64,000 nt of DNA from Diphasiastrum complanatum (GCA_029204225.1 CM055101.1:31648519-31712518); one strand, 5' to 3'; numbered from the stretch's first letter, positions 48,369-60,480 are shown. The notes: generated from the sequence alone by a model not told the origin. Numbers and translations: made by a program.

Positions 48369-48381
48369 TTTGAGAGGGAGA
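48369..48381 (+). promoter_or_regulatory. Polypurine tract of copia family A
   Basis: TTTGAGAGGGAGA directly before the LTR start TGAAGAAAC. Confidence 0.75.
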
Positions 48382-49379
48382 TGAAGAAACAAAACATTTC
48401 TATTTACAAAGCCTTGCTAGCTTTTAGCCCTCAGCCTGACGAAGATGTTCGCGAACACAAAAGTTAGGAGACACGAAACACAAAAAGTTTCGTGAACACG
48501 AAAGTCAAAGGAGACGATCACGAACGGTTCGCGAACACAAAAGATTCACGAATGAGAATCTTTTGCGGTCTAGTACGAGAGAAAGGCAGATGAGCAAAAC
48601 AAAACCAACGATGGAAACGAAACCAACGACGTGACACAAAAAAGTCACGAAACCCATTTTGCCCTCACGCTCCAAAGAGTACTGGCAAAGATCACGCAAG
48701 TACCCAGAAGTACAAAAATCTGATCTGATGTCATGACATCAGTAGATACTCCCTAGGTCGTGGCTAATTTGCCACTCTTGTAATTCTCTGATTAGTTGTA
48801 GATGCTTAATCACTCTAATCTTAGATTTACATTGAGCGACTAGACTTACTGGATGATACTTGACATATAGATTAGCGTGATGACAGAATACACACACTGT
48901 GTAATGTAGTAGTCTGATGCTAGTAATCAATCAAGACGAAATTACAGAATACATCTCCGCCTGCGTGCAAAAACAATTCTGTCTAGGATTTGTAGATGCA
49001 ACTATCCGCTAGTAAAGCGAGACGATTACTCGTGAGAGAACCGTGTTTCTTCCACGCCAACGCACTGCATGGATTTGCATGCAGTGCTTGAAGAAATCAG
49101 AGAAAGATCAATATAGATGATTCTTCTTGTTGTGTCTGATCTCGAATGCAAATGCGTCTGCTGTCATTCGTATGTTTGAGTTCTCTTGTTCATTTCAATT
49201 CCGCACCTTGGCTGAAACTATGTTGAATGCTGCATTAATTTTATAAATGTAGAGCAGTAGTGCTTCTACATTCTGGAGGATTGTAGGAGTGATTTAGCTG
49301 GCAGTGTCCAGCGATCGCATCTGAACTCCATCCGAAGCGCAAGAGGATTGCGGTTGCTTTGCTTTTCGCAAAAGCTTCA
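48382..49379 (+). mobile_element. 3' LTR of copia family A
   Basis: About 998 bp, starting TGAAGAAACAAAAC and ending near GCAAAAGCTTCA. It shares both halves with the minus-strand LTR at 3011-3790 and its start with the LTR at 30750-31310. It is the longest copy here. The right end abuts the 115-bp satellite. Confidence 0.8.
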
Positions 49380-49400
49380 CGACTGATTCTCATCAATGGC

Positions 49401-50955
49401 AAGGGGTAAGGGCCAAACTCTAAGGACCAATGGCGCATAAGGGCTAAGTGCCAAGATCTAAGGAGTAAGGATTAACGGCCAAGGACTGTAGTCCAATGGT
49501 TGAGGACCTAGTGGCAAGGGGTAAGGGCCAAACTTTAAGGACCAATGGCGTGTAAGGTTCAAGGTCTATGGACTGAGGGCCAACTACTTAAGGACTGAGG
49601 GCCAACTAGCCAAGGGTCGAGGGCCAATGTCTACGGGCTAAGACTAAGGGCCAACTGGCTAAGGGCCGAGATATAAGGGCTTAGGTCCAATTGCTAAACC
49701 CTAAACCCTAAACCCTAAACCCTAAACTCTAGACCCTAAATCCTAAACCAAGTGACAAGGGGTAAGAGCCAAACTTTAAGGACCAATGGCGCGTAAGGGC
49801 TAAGTGCCAAGGTCTAAGGAGTAAGGGCTAACGGCCAAGGACTGTAGTCCAATGGTTGAGGACCAAGTGGCAAGGGGTAAGGGCCAAACTTTAAGGACCA
49901 ATGGCGCGTAAGGGATAAGTGCCAATATCTAAGGAGTAAGGGCTAACGGCCAAGGACTATAGTCCAATGGTTGCTGACCAAGTGGCAAGGGGTAAGGGCC
50001 AAACTTTAAGGACCAATGGTGCACAAGGGCTAAGTGCCAAGATCTAAGGAGTAAGGGCTAACGGCCAAGGACTATAGTCCAATGGTTGAGGACCAAGTGG
50101 CAAGGGGTAAGGGCCAAACTTTAAGGACCAATGGCACGTGAGGGCTAAGTGCCAATATCTAAGGAGTAAGGGCTAACGGCGAAGGACTATAGTCCAATGG
50201 TTGAGGACCAAGTGTCAAGGGGTAAGGGCCAAACTTTAAGGACCAATGACGTGTAAGGGCTAAGTGCCAAGATCTAAGGAGTAAGGGCTATCAGCCAAGG
50301 ACTATAGTCGAATGGTTGAGGACCAAGTGGCAAGGGGTAAGGGCCAAACTTTAAGGACCAATGGCACGTAAGGGCTAAGTGCCAAGATCTAAGGAGTAAG
50401 GGCTAACGGCCAAAGACTATAGTCCAATGGTTGAGGACCAAGTGGCAAGGGGTAAGGGCCAAACTTTAAGGACCAATGGCACGTAAGGGCTAAGTGTCAA
50501 GATCTAAAGAGTAAGGGCTAACGGCCAAGGACTATAGTCCAATGGTTGAGGACCAAGTGGCAAGGGGTAAAGGCCAATCTTTAAGGACCAATGGCGCGTA
50601 AGGGCTAAGTGCCAAGATCTAAGGAGTAAGGGCTAACGGCCAAAGACTATAGTCCAATGGTTGAGGACCAAGTGGCAAGGGGTAAAGGCCAAACTTTAAG
50701 GACCAATGGTGCGTAAGGGCTAAGTGCCAAGATCTAAGGAGTAAGGGCTAACGGCCAAGGACTATAGTCCAATGGTTGAGGACCAAGTGGCAAGGGGTAA
50801 GGTCCAAACTTTAAGGACCAATGGCGCGTAAGGGCTAAGTGCCAAGATCTAAGGAGTAAGGGCTAACGGCCAAGGACTATAGTCCAATGGTTGAGGACCA
50901 AGTGGCAAGGGGTAAGGGCCAAAGTTTAAGGACCAATGGCACGTAAGGGCTAAGG
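49401..50955. repeat. 115-bp satellite array
   Basis: Tandem repeat with a unit of 115 bp, recognised by AAGGGGTAAGGGCCAAACTT at 49401, 49516, 49757, 49872, 49987, 50102, 50217, 50332, 50447, 50562, 50677, 50792 and 50907. From 49757 the spacing is exactly 115 bp. The unit is rich in AAGGGC, CTAAGG and GGACCAA words. The 49560-49756 part is irregular and holds a telomeric block. Copies differ at a few positions each. Confidence 0.95.
49693..49748. repeat. Interstitial telomere-type repeats
   Basis: About four perfect CTAAACC-type heptamers followed by several degenerate ones (CTCTAGACC, CTAAATC). This is the Arabidopsis-type plant telomere unit, inside the satellite. Confidence 0.9.
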
Positions 50956-51112
50956 AAGATCCACTAATATTTAATAAAGATATTTAAATTACATAAAACT
51001 ATTTCGAGATAATTTCAAATAATCTCAAAACCTGGGTACATTTATCCAGCTATTTACATTGTGTGTTATAAATATGTATGTTCCAACGTATGTTGACATC
51101 ATAATTTCTCTC

Positions 51113-51885
51113 TGTGTGTGTAGGGCTTGCAGTGAAAAATGATCGTGAGAAAAATGTTCATGTTGTTTTGCTATATCGAAAAGAAGTCGTTGCATTCGGT
51201 CAAATTTTGAGTACTGAACCAAGCCAAATGTGTTTCTTTCGCGAAATTGGCACAAATAAATGCATGGTGAGTATACCAAAAGTGCTCAAGATGGATTTTC
51301 CATTGCCATACCCACAGACGGGTATCACTCATCTTGCAGACATTTATGATAATTTGTTGGAGTTAATGACAAACAGATTATTGTGGGATAACAATGACGT
51401 GGTGAAGATTGACGATCTTGTAGTTTGGGCATGTCATATTCATAAAAACAATGATATTGTTGATTGTATGGATTTTGATGGAAAAATAGTTTGTCCAACT
51501 AGCTTCAAAGGTTACTGCAGTTTTGACAAAAAACAATTGTTTGCCACTGTAAAGTTAATATCGGGTAACAAATGAAGGATAGGTGCATCCTCTACAACAT
51601 TGTTTTCAATTGCTTCTAGACAACATGATTCAGATTTTTCTATGTTTGATTTTGATAAAGGTAGGTAATTGGAATGAAATGTTAAAAGAATCTGTATCAA
51701 GAGTTGGTCAATCACACAAGAAGAGTTTTGAGAGTCCAATGCAACATTATCCAAATTTCGAATCTTTTGGAGCTTCTGAAAAATTGCAAAAGAAAGCGTG
51801 TGCTTGCATTCATCACTCTAAAAAAGACAGATTCTGTTTTATCGCCAAAATATATAAAAGAGACTTTGATGTAGCCTTGTTGTAA
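51113..51885 (+). pseudogene. Unknown gene fragment, weakly like plant DUF8039 / En-Spm-associated proteins
   Basis: A likely exon starts after a 3' splice-type TGTGTAG near 51122 and is open to the stop at 51573. It contains EVVAFGQILSTEPSQMC and LKMDFPLPYPQTGITHLADI. The order 'G-x-I-x-S-T-x-P ... V-L ... D-x-P-L-P-x-P ... A' resembles, from memory, the DUF8039 domain of plant transposon-like proteins. A second open piece (51660-51885) is in another frame and ends YKRDFDVALL before a stop. No start codon or upstream exon was found in the satellite to the left. Function unknown. Confidence 0.4.
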
Positions 51886-51899
51886 AAAATTATGTATAT

Positions 51900-52500
51900 G
51901 CAAAATCACTTACAAAATTATCCTATGATTTTTTATAATATTTTTTGGGTTTTCAGAAATTTTATTTTTTTGACACTCGTTTGTTTTTATTTTATTTAAT
52001 GATTTCTTTTGTGTTATTTTCTGGTTTTTACGAGAAATTATTATTTTTGACAATATTTTGTTTTTTTTATTCTATGATTTTTTTTATGTTATTTTTTTGG
52101 TTTTTTTTCAAATTTTACTTTTTTTTGACTCTATTTTGTTTTTTTGTTTTTTTTTTCATAAATTTATTTTTTTGACATTATTTTGTTTTTTAAAGGTCTT
52201 TCCAATTTTTTATGTTTTTTTTAGTTTTTTTGAATCCTTAGTTCTTTTCACACCATTTTGTTGTTTTTAGAATTATTCAATTTTTTTTTTTTTGAGATTG
52301 TTTGTATAAAATGGTGTTTTTCTGGATTTTTTTATAGTATTTTGTCTTTTTGGATTGTTTTCACCATTTTAATCTTATTTGAAATTTTTATGCTTGTTTT
52401 TTGGTTTTCTTAAGATTATTTTTTGATCTTTTATAATATTTTAATATCTCTTGGTTTTTTTGATTTTCATGTTTTTTCCCCTACTTTTGTATTAGCAAGT
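51900..52500. repeat. T-rich low-complexity tract
   Basis: About 600 bp in which most bases are T, with many runs of T. It follows the fragment above and may be an old poly-pyrimidine intron or decayed repeat. Confidence 0.7.
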
Positions 52501-52718
52501 TCATGGAAGGGATGAGAAGAAAGGAGAGCACAATTGAAGCACTTAGTAATCCCATAAGCATTTGGTGCAACATTGACACTTTCCAATCTATATATACACT
52601 CTTCAACTCATGGATTCTGCAAAAATTGGGAGCATAAACTTCCATTTTGTAGAATGGTCTCCCAAAAATGGAGATCTTGGGTCTTCTTGAGATCTTATGT
52701 CCTCATGACACGTGGCAT

Positions 52719-53530
52719 CCCATTTTTCCCATAAGTATTTATGAAATTTAACAATGGGAAAAAAATATAAATAAACCCCCCCTATAATGATAATTTACAT
52801 TGTCTTTTGAAATTTTTAAGCTTTCATATAATAGAGCTACTTTCTTCAGATTTTCTTGCTTCAAATTTTTTTGCTAATACAATATGGTAAATAATTTTTT
52901 TAGTTAAATAATGTTAATATATGTATATATATAAATAAACTACCCCCTCGCGGATAAATTAAAATTTAAGTTTATTGCGGCCGGTGGGCAGGGGGGGGGG
53001 GAAATTACATAAAAACGGTGGGTGGGGGGGGCTAGAAATTTAAAATAAAAACATTTTTTTTTTAATCCCCCCCCCCACCCGCCGCGACGGATGGGCGAGG
53101 AGAGAGGAATATAAAAAAAAAATTCCAAAAATTTGAATCGTTCCAAAAATTCAAGTCGTCAGAAATTCGAGTCTTTCCAGAAAAATTCGAGACTCTCCAG
53201 AAATTCGAGTCTCTCTAGAAAAATTCGAGTCGTCGGAAATTCGGGTCTCTCCAGAAAAATTCGAGTCATCCGAAAATTTGAGTCTCGAAAAATTTGCGTC
53301 TCGAAAATTTCGTGTTTTTACAAAAAAATTTGAATCGTTCCAAAAAGTTCTAGAAATTCGAATCGTTCCAAAAATTCAAGTCGTTAGAAATTCGAGTCTT
53401 TTCAGAAAAATTCGAGACTCTCCAGAAATTTAAGTCTCTCTAAAAAAAATAGAGTCTCTCCATAAATTTGAGTCGTCGGAAATTCGAGTCTCTCCAGAAA
53501 AATTCGAGTCATCCGAAAATTTGAGCCCTC
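52719..53530 (+). repeat. Dispersed composite repeat, copy 1
   Basis: It has a head of about 180 bp (CATTTTTCCCATAAGTATTT, later TCTTTTGAAATTTTTAAGC and CAATATGGT), a block with runs of G or C next to AATTTAAAATAA, and an array of ATTCGAGTC words in two higher-order copies about 210 bp apart (starting near 53123 and 53329). The head and the C-run block recur at 61355-62340 in the same orientation. Confidence 0.75.
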
Positions 53531-53709
53531 TTCCGCGTCCGCCTCCGCGTCTGACCCCAGGACGTGGGGTCAGATGCGTCCATTTTTGTTTTTTTTTTTT
53601 TTTTTTTGGGTTGGACGCGTCCGAACCCCAGACGCGTTTTTTTTTTTTTTAAAAAGGACAAGGGCCCTTCGAACGGTTCGCAAAACCCGAGACTGCAGCG
53701 AAAGAGGGC

Positions 53710-53712
<3 letters not shown>

Positions 53713-53787
<75 letters not shown>
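53713..53787. repeat. (AG)n microsatellite
   Basis: About 75 bp of AG. Confidence 0.98.
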
Positions 53788-53790
<3 letters not shown>

Positions 53791-53948
53791 TGTTTGTGTG
53801 GGTGGGTGTGTGTGTGTGAAAAGATATTGTTGATTTATGTGCATAAAGTTGTGTGTGTGTGGTGATTTGTGTGTGAGGGAGAGAGAGGAAGAGACAGAGA
53901 GTGTGAGAGAGGATTTGTGTGTGTGCACAGTGTGTGTGTGAGTTTTGG

Positions 53949-54000
53949 ATTTAGGTTTAAGGGTCATTGGGTTTGGGGTTAGGGTTTAGGGTTTAGGGTA
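53949..54000. repeat. Telomere-type motif before the hAT gene
   Basis: Contains TTAGGGTTTAGGGTTTAGGG and related degenerate units. It lies about 100 bp before the hAT start, with the G-rich strand on plus. Confidence 0.85.
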
Positions 54001-54040
54001 GGGAGAGATTGGATTTGAGTGCTTCTGTGTGTGTGTGTGC

Positions 54041-54041
<1 letters not shown>

Positions 54042-54105
<64 letters not shown>
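54042..54105. repeat. (GA)n microsatellite in hAT leader
   Basis: About 64 bp of GA that ends directly at the probable hAT start codon, so it would be in the 5' untranslated region. Confidence 0.97.
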
Positions 54106-54106
<1 letters not shown>

Positions 54107-55142
54107 TGGCTGCCCGTCCCATTTGGGATGAGGTGGAGGTGATGCCCGACAAAAAGTGACGTTGCCCTTTTTGTCGAAGGCAGTTCACAGGGAACGCCTC
54201 TCGGGTTCGAGCACATCTGGGGGGGTTGCGAGTCCGACCCATGGGGGGACGCTACGGAATCGGCATTTGTATGGTCATCCCCGCTGCGGAGAGGGCTCGC
54301 ATTATCGAGACATATTTAGAGCCAGCTACTGAGCTCGGCGAGCCATCCAGAGATGTCACGAACTCTATTTCTACTGGTGCACCCACTGCCACCGCCCCTA
54401 CCACTGGTACACCTAGCGCCACCGCCCCCACCATCACATCTGCACCCGCCACCGCCACTGCATCTACACCCGCCTCCGCCTCCCCCATAGCCACCCGTAG
54501 CCCCTCCACCATACTCCCCATGGATCCACAACCTCCACTGCTGTACCTACGCCTCTGCCATCACCGTCAGATCTGCACAGCCCGTCCACATCTTCCGCTT
54601 CCGCACCTGCACCTATGCCACCACCTCCAGATCTGCATCGTCCATCCACATCCTCCCAACCATCCACATCTCGAGGCACCAGACAGATGTCCATGCCGGG
54701 ATCTTTCAGAGAGGGGCAGCACAAAGAGGCGACCAGGACCATAGCACAAATGTTCTATGACCTGAACCTCCCCTTTATCATGGCATCATCCCGCATCTTT
54801 CGAAAGGCTATCTCAAAAGTTGCAGTCTGCGGGCCCGGCTACACACCACCCACAGTCGACGGACTACGAGGCCCTTTGCTCCAGGATCGGGTTGCATCAG
54901 TCAGAGAGAGACTGGCCGCACTGCATGAGGCTTGGGATAGATACGGTTGTTCCATCATGGCTGATGGGTGGACTAATCGTCGCACACGTCCACTCATCAA
55001 CGTGATTGTTTCTAGTTGTTACGGTTCCATGATCTTGCGCAGCATCGACGCCTCCGAGGCAGGGAGAGTGCACTCGACCGAGTACATGTACGACATCATT
55101 TGTGCAGCAATAGAGGAGGTCGGGCCACAACGCGTTGTCCAG

Positions 55143-55270
55143 GTATAATCTTCTTCATTGGTTGCTTGGTCATTTACTGCTTGATGTTGATACAATAGTT
55201 TTGCGTAGTTTTCAATTGACTGCAATGTGTTTCCAAGCTGTGAACAGATCGTGTGAACATATCGCGAAAG
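55143..55270 (+). other. hAT intron 1
   Basis: From GTATAATC to GCGAAAG. It joins VVQ to VVMDNASN, the expected domain order. Confidence 0.65.
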
Positions 55271-55494
55271 GTTGTGATGGACAATGCGTCCAACTGCCGC
55301 GGTATGGGAGAGCTTCTTATGGCAGACTACTCCTCCATTGTCTGGACTCCATGTGCCGCACACTCACTGGACCTCCTCCTGCATTCCATCGGGCGCCTGC
55401 CTTAGGTCAATGACATTTTCACGAGGGCACTTGCGGTTGTGGACTTCGTCACACGCAAGCGTCGCATGACGGCCCTTTTACACACATTCAGTAG

Positions 55495-55585
55495 GTAAGC
55501 TGCTACGATTTTTTTGGCTCATTCAAGATGCTTCTTTATTTTTTGCTCGTTTCATGTGTGTCTCTCATTTCGTTTGTCAATGCAG
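55495..55585 (+). other. hAT intron 2
   Basis: From GTAAGCTG to CAATGCAG. It joins HTFSR to LDLKKPART in frame. Confidence 0.8.
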
Positions 55586-57581
55586 GCTCGACTTGAAGAA
55601 GCCTGCTCGCACCCGCTTCGCCTACCAGTTCATCATGCTTGAGCGGCTACACAAGCTCAAGGGTGAATTGCGGCACATGGCCACTTCGGTAGAGTTCACC
55701 ACCATGAACCTGTCCACGACCCTTGAGGGCTTGGCCTTTCCACAATATCTTATTCATGGAGCCTTTTTGGATGGATATGCAGCAGCTGATGGACGTCATG
55801 CGCCCCATCTACTCTGTTTAGAGGCTCGTTGATCGCGAGGGGTGCACGATGGGCCTCATTTACGATTTCATGGACCGCATAGGCGATTCTCTCCAGCGTT
55901 CCGAGCTGGACCCTACCAGGTATAACTTTTTTCCGTCTCACCATCCTTACTTCCATTTCGCACTCTGTTTCATCTTGCTGCCGCAACACGATGGTATGTA
56001 GCTGTTGCCTCCACGTGGTTTGGTCCACAGGTTGGAGCCTATCGGGCGCTTGTGGCAGCGGTGATGGGATAAGTTTCCCATTCACAGTGTGGCCCACATA
56101 CTGCATCCGCTATTTCAGAATGAGAGGCATTACGACGATGCAAAGCTGCGTGTAGACTGGTTCACATACATCCGCCTCCTCAGCAGCGACACTGGGTTCC
56201 GCAGCAGGCTCGAGGTGCAGACGCTCTTGATCTATCGTATCTTGTCGTTCATTCAATTTCCCTACGTGGGATCAAGTGTACTCAAGCATATCGTTGCTCA
56301 ACTACAGACACTCTCTGGGACTGGTCGGTGAGGACCTTGCATGTGTTCGAGAGAACAGGCTCTTGCCTGTATCATGGTGGGAGAGCTAAGGCGCCGGGCA
56401 GCCAGACCTGAGGACGCTCGCGCTCCGAGTCCTTTCACAGGTATGTTGTCTAATCTCATTCATCCAACCAGTTTTTGCATTTTCTCTACAAGGTCGGTAC
56501 TCACTCGAGTTGTTGCCAATTAATGCAGGACTGTTCTGCTTGCGTGTGCGAGCGGAACTGGTCAGCGTTCAGCCTTGTTCACACGAACATGCGGAACCGT
56601 CTGACGACGGAGTGATGCAATGATCTGGTGTACTGCAACACCAACACCAGGGTGGTTCGACGCATCATGGAGAGCATGAGGGCAGGAGGCGCACGTGCCC
56701 TACTGTTGCAGGTATATTTCATTGCTCTATCATTTTGCTTTCGTATTGGTTTAAGACATTCATTTTAGTGCCCTCACAGTTGCTTCGACTATTCTCGCGA
56801 ATGATTGACTTGTGCAGGTCAATCCTAATGAGTGCCTGGTTGCAGCGGCAGATCATGAGCCAGAGCCAAAGGTTGATCTAGACGATGCCGTTTGGAGTGC
56901 TCTACGGGGTGAGCCCGAGGATGATGCCGATGCCGATGAGACCACCACCCTCCCGTTTGACGTTCCATTGCCCTCCTCTGATGATGAGCCCACATATGAT
57001 TCAGACGAGACGGTCGACCTAGCAGGGGATGGTCCACGTGCCCCACCCAGTACCCCCGCATCACGCCCCCTTTCCGGTGATGGCTGGTCAGAGTTTGCGA
57101 GGGAGACAAAGGCTGCTGCCCAGATAGAGCAGAGATGACTCAGAGCATCACAGACAGGCAGTTCTTCCCAGAGATCCTCCTGTGGCAGAGGGAGATCCCC
57201 AGGCAGGAGTGTACCACAGAGGGTTCCTTCCGGCAGACCCAAAGGCAGACCAGCCAAGAGAGGATGCACTGATGATTTTTCTAGTCGTCTCTTGGTAGGC
57301 GTTGGCCCAGACTTAGAGGAGTCCCAGATGCCTCCAGCCTCTCAGCCAGACTTTGTATTTGACACCCCTGTAGATGCATCTGGCACACAAAGGGATGATT
57401 TTTTTAGCACAGACTTGTAGATACTGATACATACTTTTGCATCATGTACAGTGGCATCAGATGAGATGTATATATTTTTTACAGTATATTTGTATCATGG
57501 CTAATTTATCGTGGTTGTTTACAAATGGTTAACTCTATGAAATTTGAATGGTTAGTCAGAAATGGTTTGCATCATGCAAGA

Positions 57582-57730
<149 letters not shown>

Positions 57731-57787
57731 AACATCTGCATCTCATTCATAACATATGCATCATGTTCAACCATTTAACATAACATG

Positions 57788-57845
57788 CTAAACCCGACAC
57801 CCCAACAAATGGCACAGTTAACATAACACCCTAAACCCTAACAAA
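57788..57845. repeat. Telomere-type motif after the hAT gene
   Basis: Contains ACACCCTAAACCCTAACA and degenerate units. The C-rich strand is on plus, opposite in direction to the motif at 53949-54000. Confidence 0.75.
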
Positions 57846-58169
57846 TCATCCTAAACTCACAACCCCACAGCCATAACCATCAAAACAAGCCACAAGCATA
57901 ATCATCATAACCACATCCATAAACATCATCAACCCCACCCACGTCCTCATTGTGTTGTAGGCATTGCACCACAGGTATGTGCAGATTCAACATCAAAGCT
58001 GCACTTGTATAGCATACACTTAAACCTATATAGAATGTATTAATGGTCCAGGAATACAGTCTACTTGTTCGTGAAGCGGGTACGTATCCAAGGGACCGAG
58101 CCTGGCTCGATTCAGGCATCATGGACCTATTGTATGCTTTAGGGCCAAGAGCTAACAAACAAACAACGA

Positions 58170-59165
58170 AAAAAAGGACATCAAATACACTGTTGAGCAA
58201 GATTCTTCTGATGATGAAGAGTACATGCCTTCAGATAGCCAAGAAAAAAGTTCGATCTCTTCCATAACTGGTGAGTGTGACAAACATACTGAAGCTGTTT
58301 GGTTACCGACGGGGATGGTGTAAATGAAAGCCAATTAGAGCGAGTTTTTTAATCTGTACAGAGTTTGAAAGACAGTTATGTTGGCTTTATACTATTTTAT
58401 GATTTAGTTCTGGCTTCACTGCCCGTTTCCTGAACTCAGACACCCAACAAAGCAGTATATATCAGGCAATGTATACTACCTTTCCATCTTGACATTTGGC
58501 CAAGAAGCCTTGCAAGAAAGCAATGGTCAACAATGTCTTTCCAGTGCATGCAGACGAAAGGAGTGGTTGCATCGCCCTTACGTACTCCCGGATTTTACCA
58601 CGCCATTAATTGTTCCATTTTCGACTCCACGCCAAACGCTTTTTGGTGGGCCTTCAGAGAAAACACCAGCTGGTTTTTGATCAGTGGATTAGAAACCAGC
58701 GGGTGTTGTCTCTGTCGGCTCACCAAAAACATTTTACGTGGAGTCGAAAACAGAGCAATTGGTGATGTGGCAAGATTCAGGAACACGTACTGGCGTCAGA
58801 ACCACTTCAACCATCTCCATGCACTGGAAAGACATTGTTGACCATTGCTTTCTTACAAAGCTTCCTGGCTCCAAATGAAAGGGTATTGATCATTGTCTGA
58901 TTTTTGCTGTTTTTTTGGGTGTCTGAGTTCAGGAAATGGCTATTAAAGCCCATAAAATTTCTTTTCAAACTCTGTTCTTATTGCCAAATATGCTTTAACT
59001 GGCTTTCACTCACAGCGTCCATATCATATACCAAGCAACTTCAATACTTCTGGCACACTTCAGACTTATGGAAGAGTTGGAACTTCCTTCCTGGCTAATT
59101 CAAGACTTGTACTCGTCATCATCAGAATCCTACTCAACAGTATCTTTGGTATCCTCCTTCTGGTC
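58170..59165. repeat. Fold-back (inverted repeat) locus of about 1 kb
   Basis: Two arms of about 480-510 bp (58170-58680 and 58690-59165) are imperfect reverse complements, with a very short loop. Conserved blocks include GTCAACAATGTCTTTCCAGT, TTTTCGACTCCACG, and a D/E-rich coding-like piece (DSSDDEEYMPSDSQE) in the left arm. In the inner part both arms hold the same P-loop-like frame, C-T-G-K-T-L-L-T-I-A-F-L-Q, on plus in the right arm (58829 on) and minus in the left. The match to a helicase-type Walker A region (GKT-x-x-x-I-x-F-L) suggests a captured gene fragment, perhaps SNF2-like. A transcript would form a long hairpin. Confidence 0.75.
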
Positions 59166-60480
59166 GTTTGTTCCCCAAACCCTAAATCCCAAACTGAACA
59201 AAAGGCCAACATTTTAGCGCATTTTGAGGTGTTTGTGTGGTTCGCATCCCCAATTCCTTAGCACGATGAAAACAACTACAACAAAACTACTGCTAATAGT
59301 GGTGAATGGTCATCAGAATCGTGCCATTCACTACAGAATGGTCACCAAAAGAGTGGATGGTCATCATAACTGTGTCATTCACTACAGGGAACCAGAAGAC
59401 CTACTGGCTGGCCCGACGACGAGGAACCCTTTCCTTGACCATGGCCAGTTGTTCTGCGGTGAAGTTAATTCCAATCCGTTGCGTTTCCTCACCCTCGCCA
59501 GCTTGGGCAAGGGGTAGCAAGTCCGAGGACTGTGAGGGCAAGTAGCTGCAGCTCTGGTAGTCAACTCATTATCTCACCCTAACATCGTGAAATTCTACTT
59601 CTTGCTTCCGTTCGTTGTGTCGGCAAACATCTACCAGGACATGCTCCAACTAGTTGCCCACGTGATGTTGTACCACCCCGAACCCTAAATCTATCTCATC
59701 ACATAGGCTATGGTATGGTGTATAGTCCACAACTTCGTGGGATCAAGCCTGGTTCGATTCGGGTATCGTTCAGCCAAAATGGCCCTTCGATTGGAGAGAA
59801 GCACAATTAGGTCAAGCGAAATGGACTAGTTTTGCAACTCTCTGTCCGGCGACCCCGTTTTTCCAAACAGGATCCGTTTTTTATGTCGTCTGTTTCGGCC
59901 AGTGGACAACCTCAATATGAACTTGTGGGAATAAACAGGACAAGGAAACGACCGATGGTCGGCCTGCAACGTCCGTTTGAAGTTCGACGTTAAACAGGGC
60001 TTCGGGGACGCTTTGTCCGGTTGGACCTGAAAACAGAGAGATGTTTCGGAGCCCCCGTGCTGGTATGCAAAATTTTGACATCGTATTGTATCGCGTTGAA
60101 GTAGTGCCATAAGTAATTAGTAAGCTGTTGAAGTTCATCCGGGAAGAAACCGATCTCATCAACCGAGTCACAATAGTGTATAGGTCTTCTGGTTTTCTGT
60201 AGTGAATGACACAATTTTGCATAAGTAGTTAGTAAGCTATTGAAGTTCATCCGGGGGGGAACCGATCTCATCATATAAGTCTTAGACATAGTAGTGTGTC
60301 GGTCTTGTGGTTTCCTGTCTTGAGAGCTTGTCACTCTTCTGGTGAGCCCTAATTTCCCCCAAAAACTTCTGCTCTTGAGAACTTGTCACTCTTCTGGTGA
60401 GAGTTCACCTCTCCCCAATCCTCTGGTGAGCATTCACTTCTTTGAGACAGTCATTGATGCACCCTAAACCCGAAACCAGT
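59166..60480. other. Repeat-rich spacer
   Basis: No gene seen. It holds diverged short duplications: TGGTCATCA-type repeats near 59306-59390; a segment of about 90 bp with GTTGAAGTTCATCCGG present twice (near 60110 and 60226); and CTTGTCACTCTTCTGGTGAG repeated near 60328 and 60382. Confidence 0.6.

Larger units (their letters stand above)
54106..57420 (+). pseudogene. hAT-superfamily transposase, multi-exon and disabled
   Basis: Starts at ATG 54106. Parts in order: BED zinc finger (RCPFCRRQF and RVRAHLGG) right after a TGA at 54157; a Pro/Ser/Thr-rich linker with a frameshift near 54530; the DUF659-like domain with MFYDLNLPFIMASS and MADGWTNRRTRPL; then VVMDNASNCRGMG with PCAAHSLDLLL, LKKPARTRFAYQF, RHYDDAKLRVDW; the dimerisation block CERNWSAFSLVHTNMRNRL; and an acidic tail. 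GT-AG introns fit at 55143-55270, 55495-55585, 55920-56030, 56441-56528 and 56712-56817. In-frame stops occur at 54157, near 55402, 56064, 56610 and 57136. No 8-bp target duplication or terminal repeats were confirmed. Confidence 0.88.

Noticed and set aside
49693-49748. True chromosome end
   Set aside because: The telomeric block is short, degenerate and flanked on both sides by satellite and other DNA.
49401-50955. CRISPR-like array
   Set aside because: The whole 115-bp unit is repeated, with no unique spacers, and the genome is a plant.
51945-52270. Phe-rich open frames
   Set aside because: They are translations of a T-rich low-complexity tract.
59735-59760. GGTTCGATTC, a tRNA T-loop-like word
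   Set aside because: No acceptor stem, D-arm or anticodon arm could be built around it, so no tRNA gene is called.
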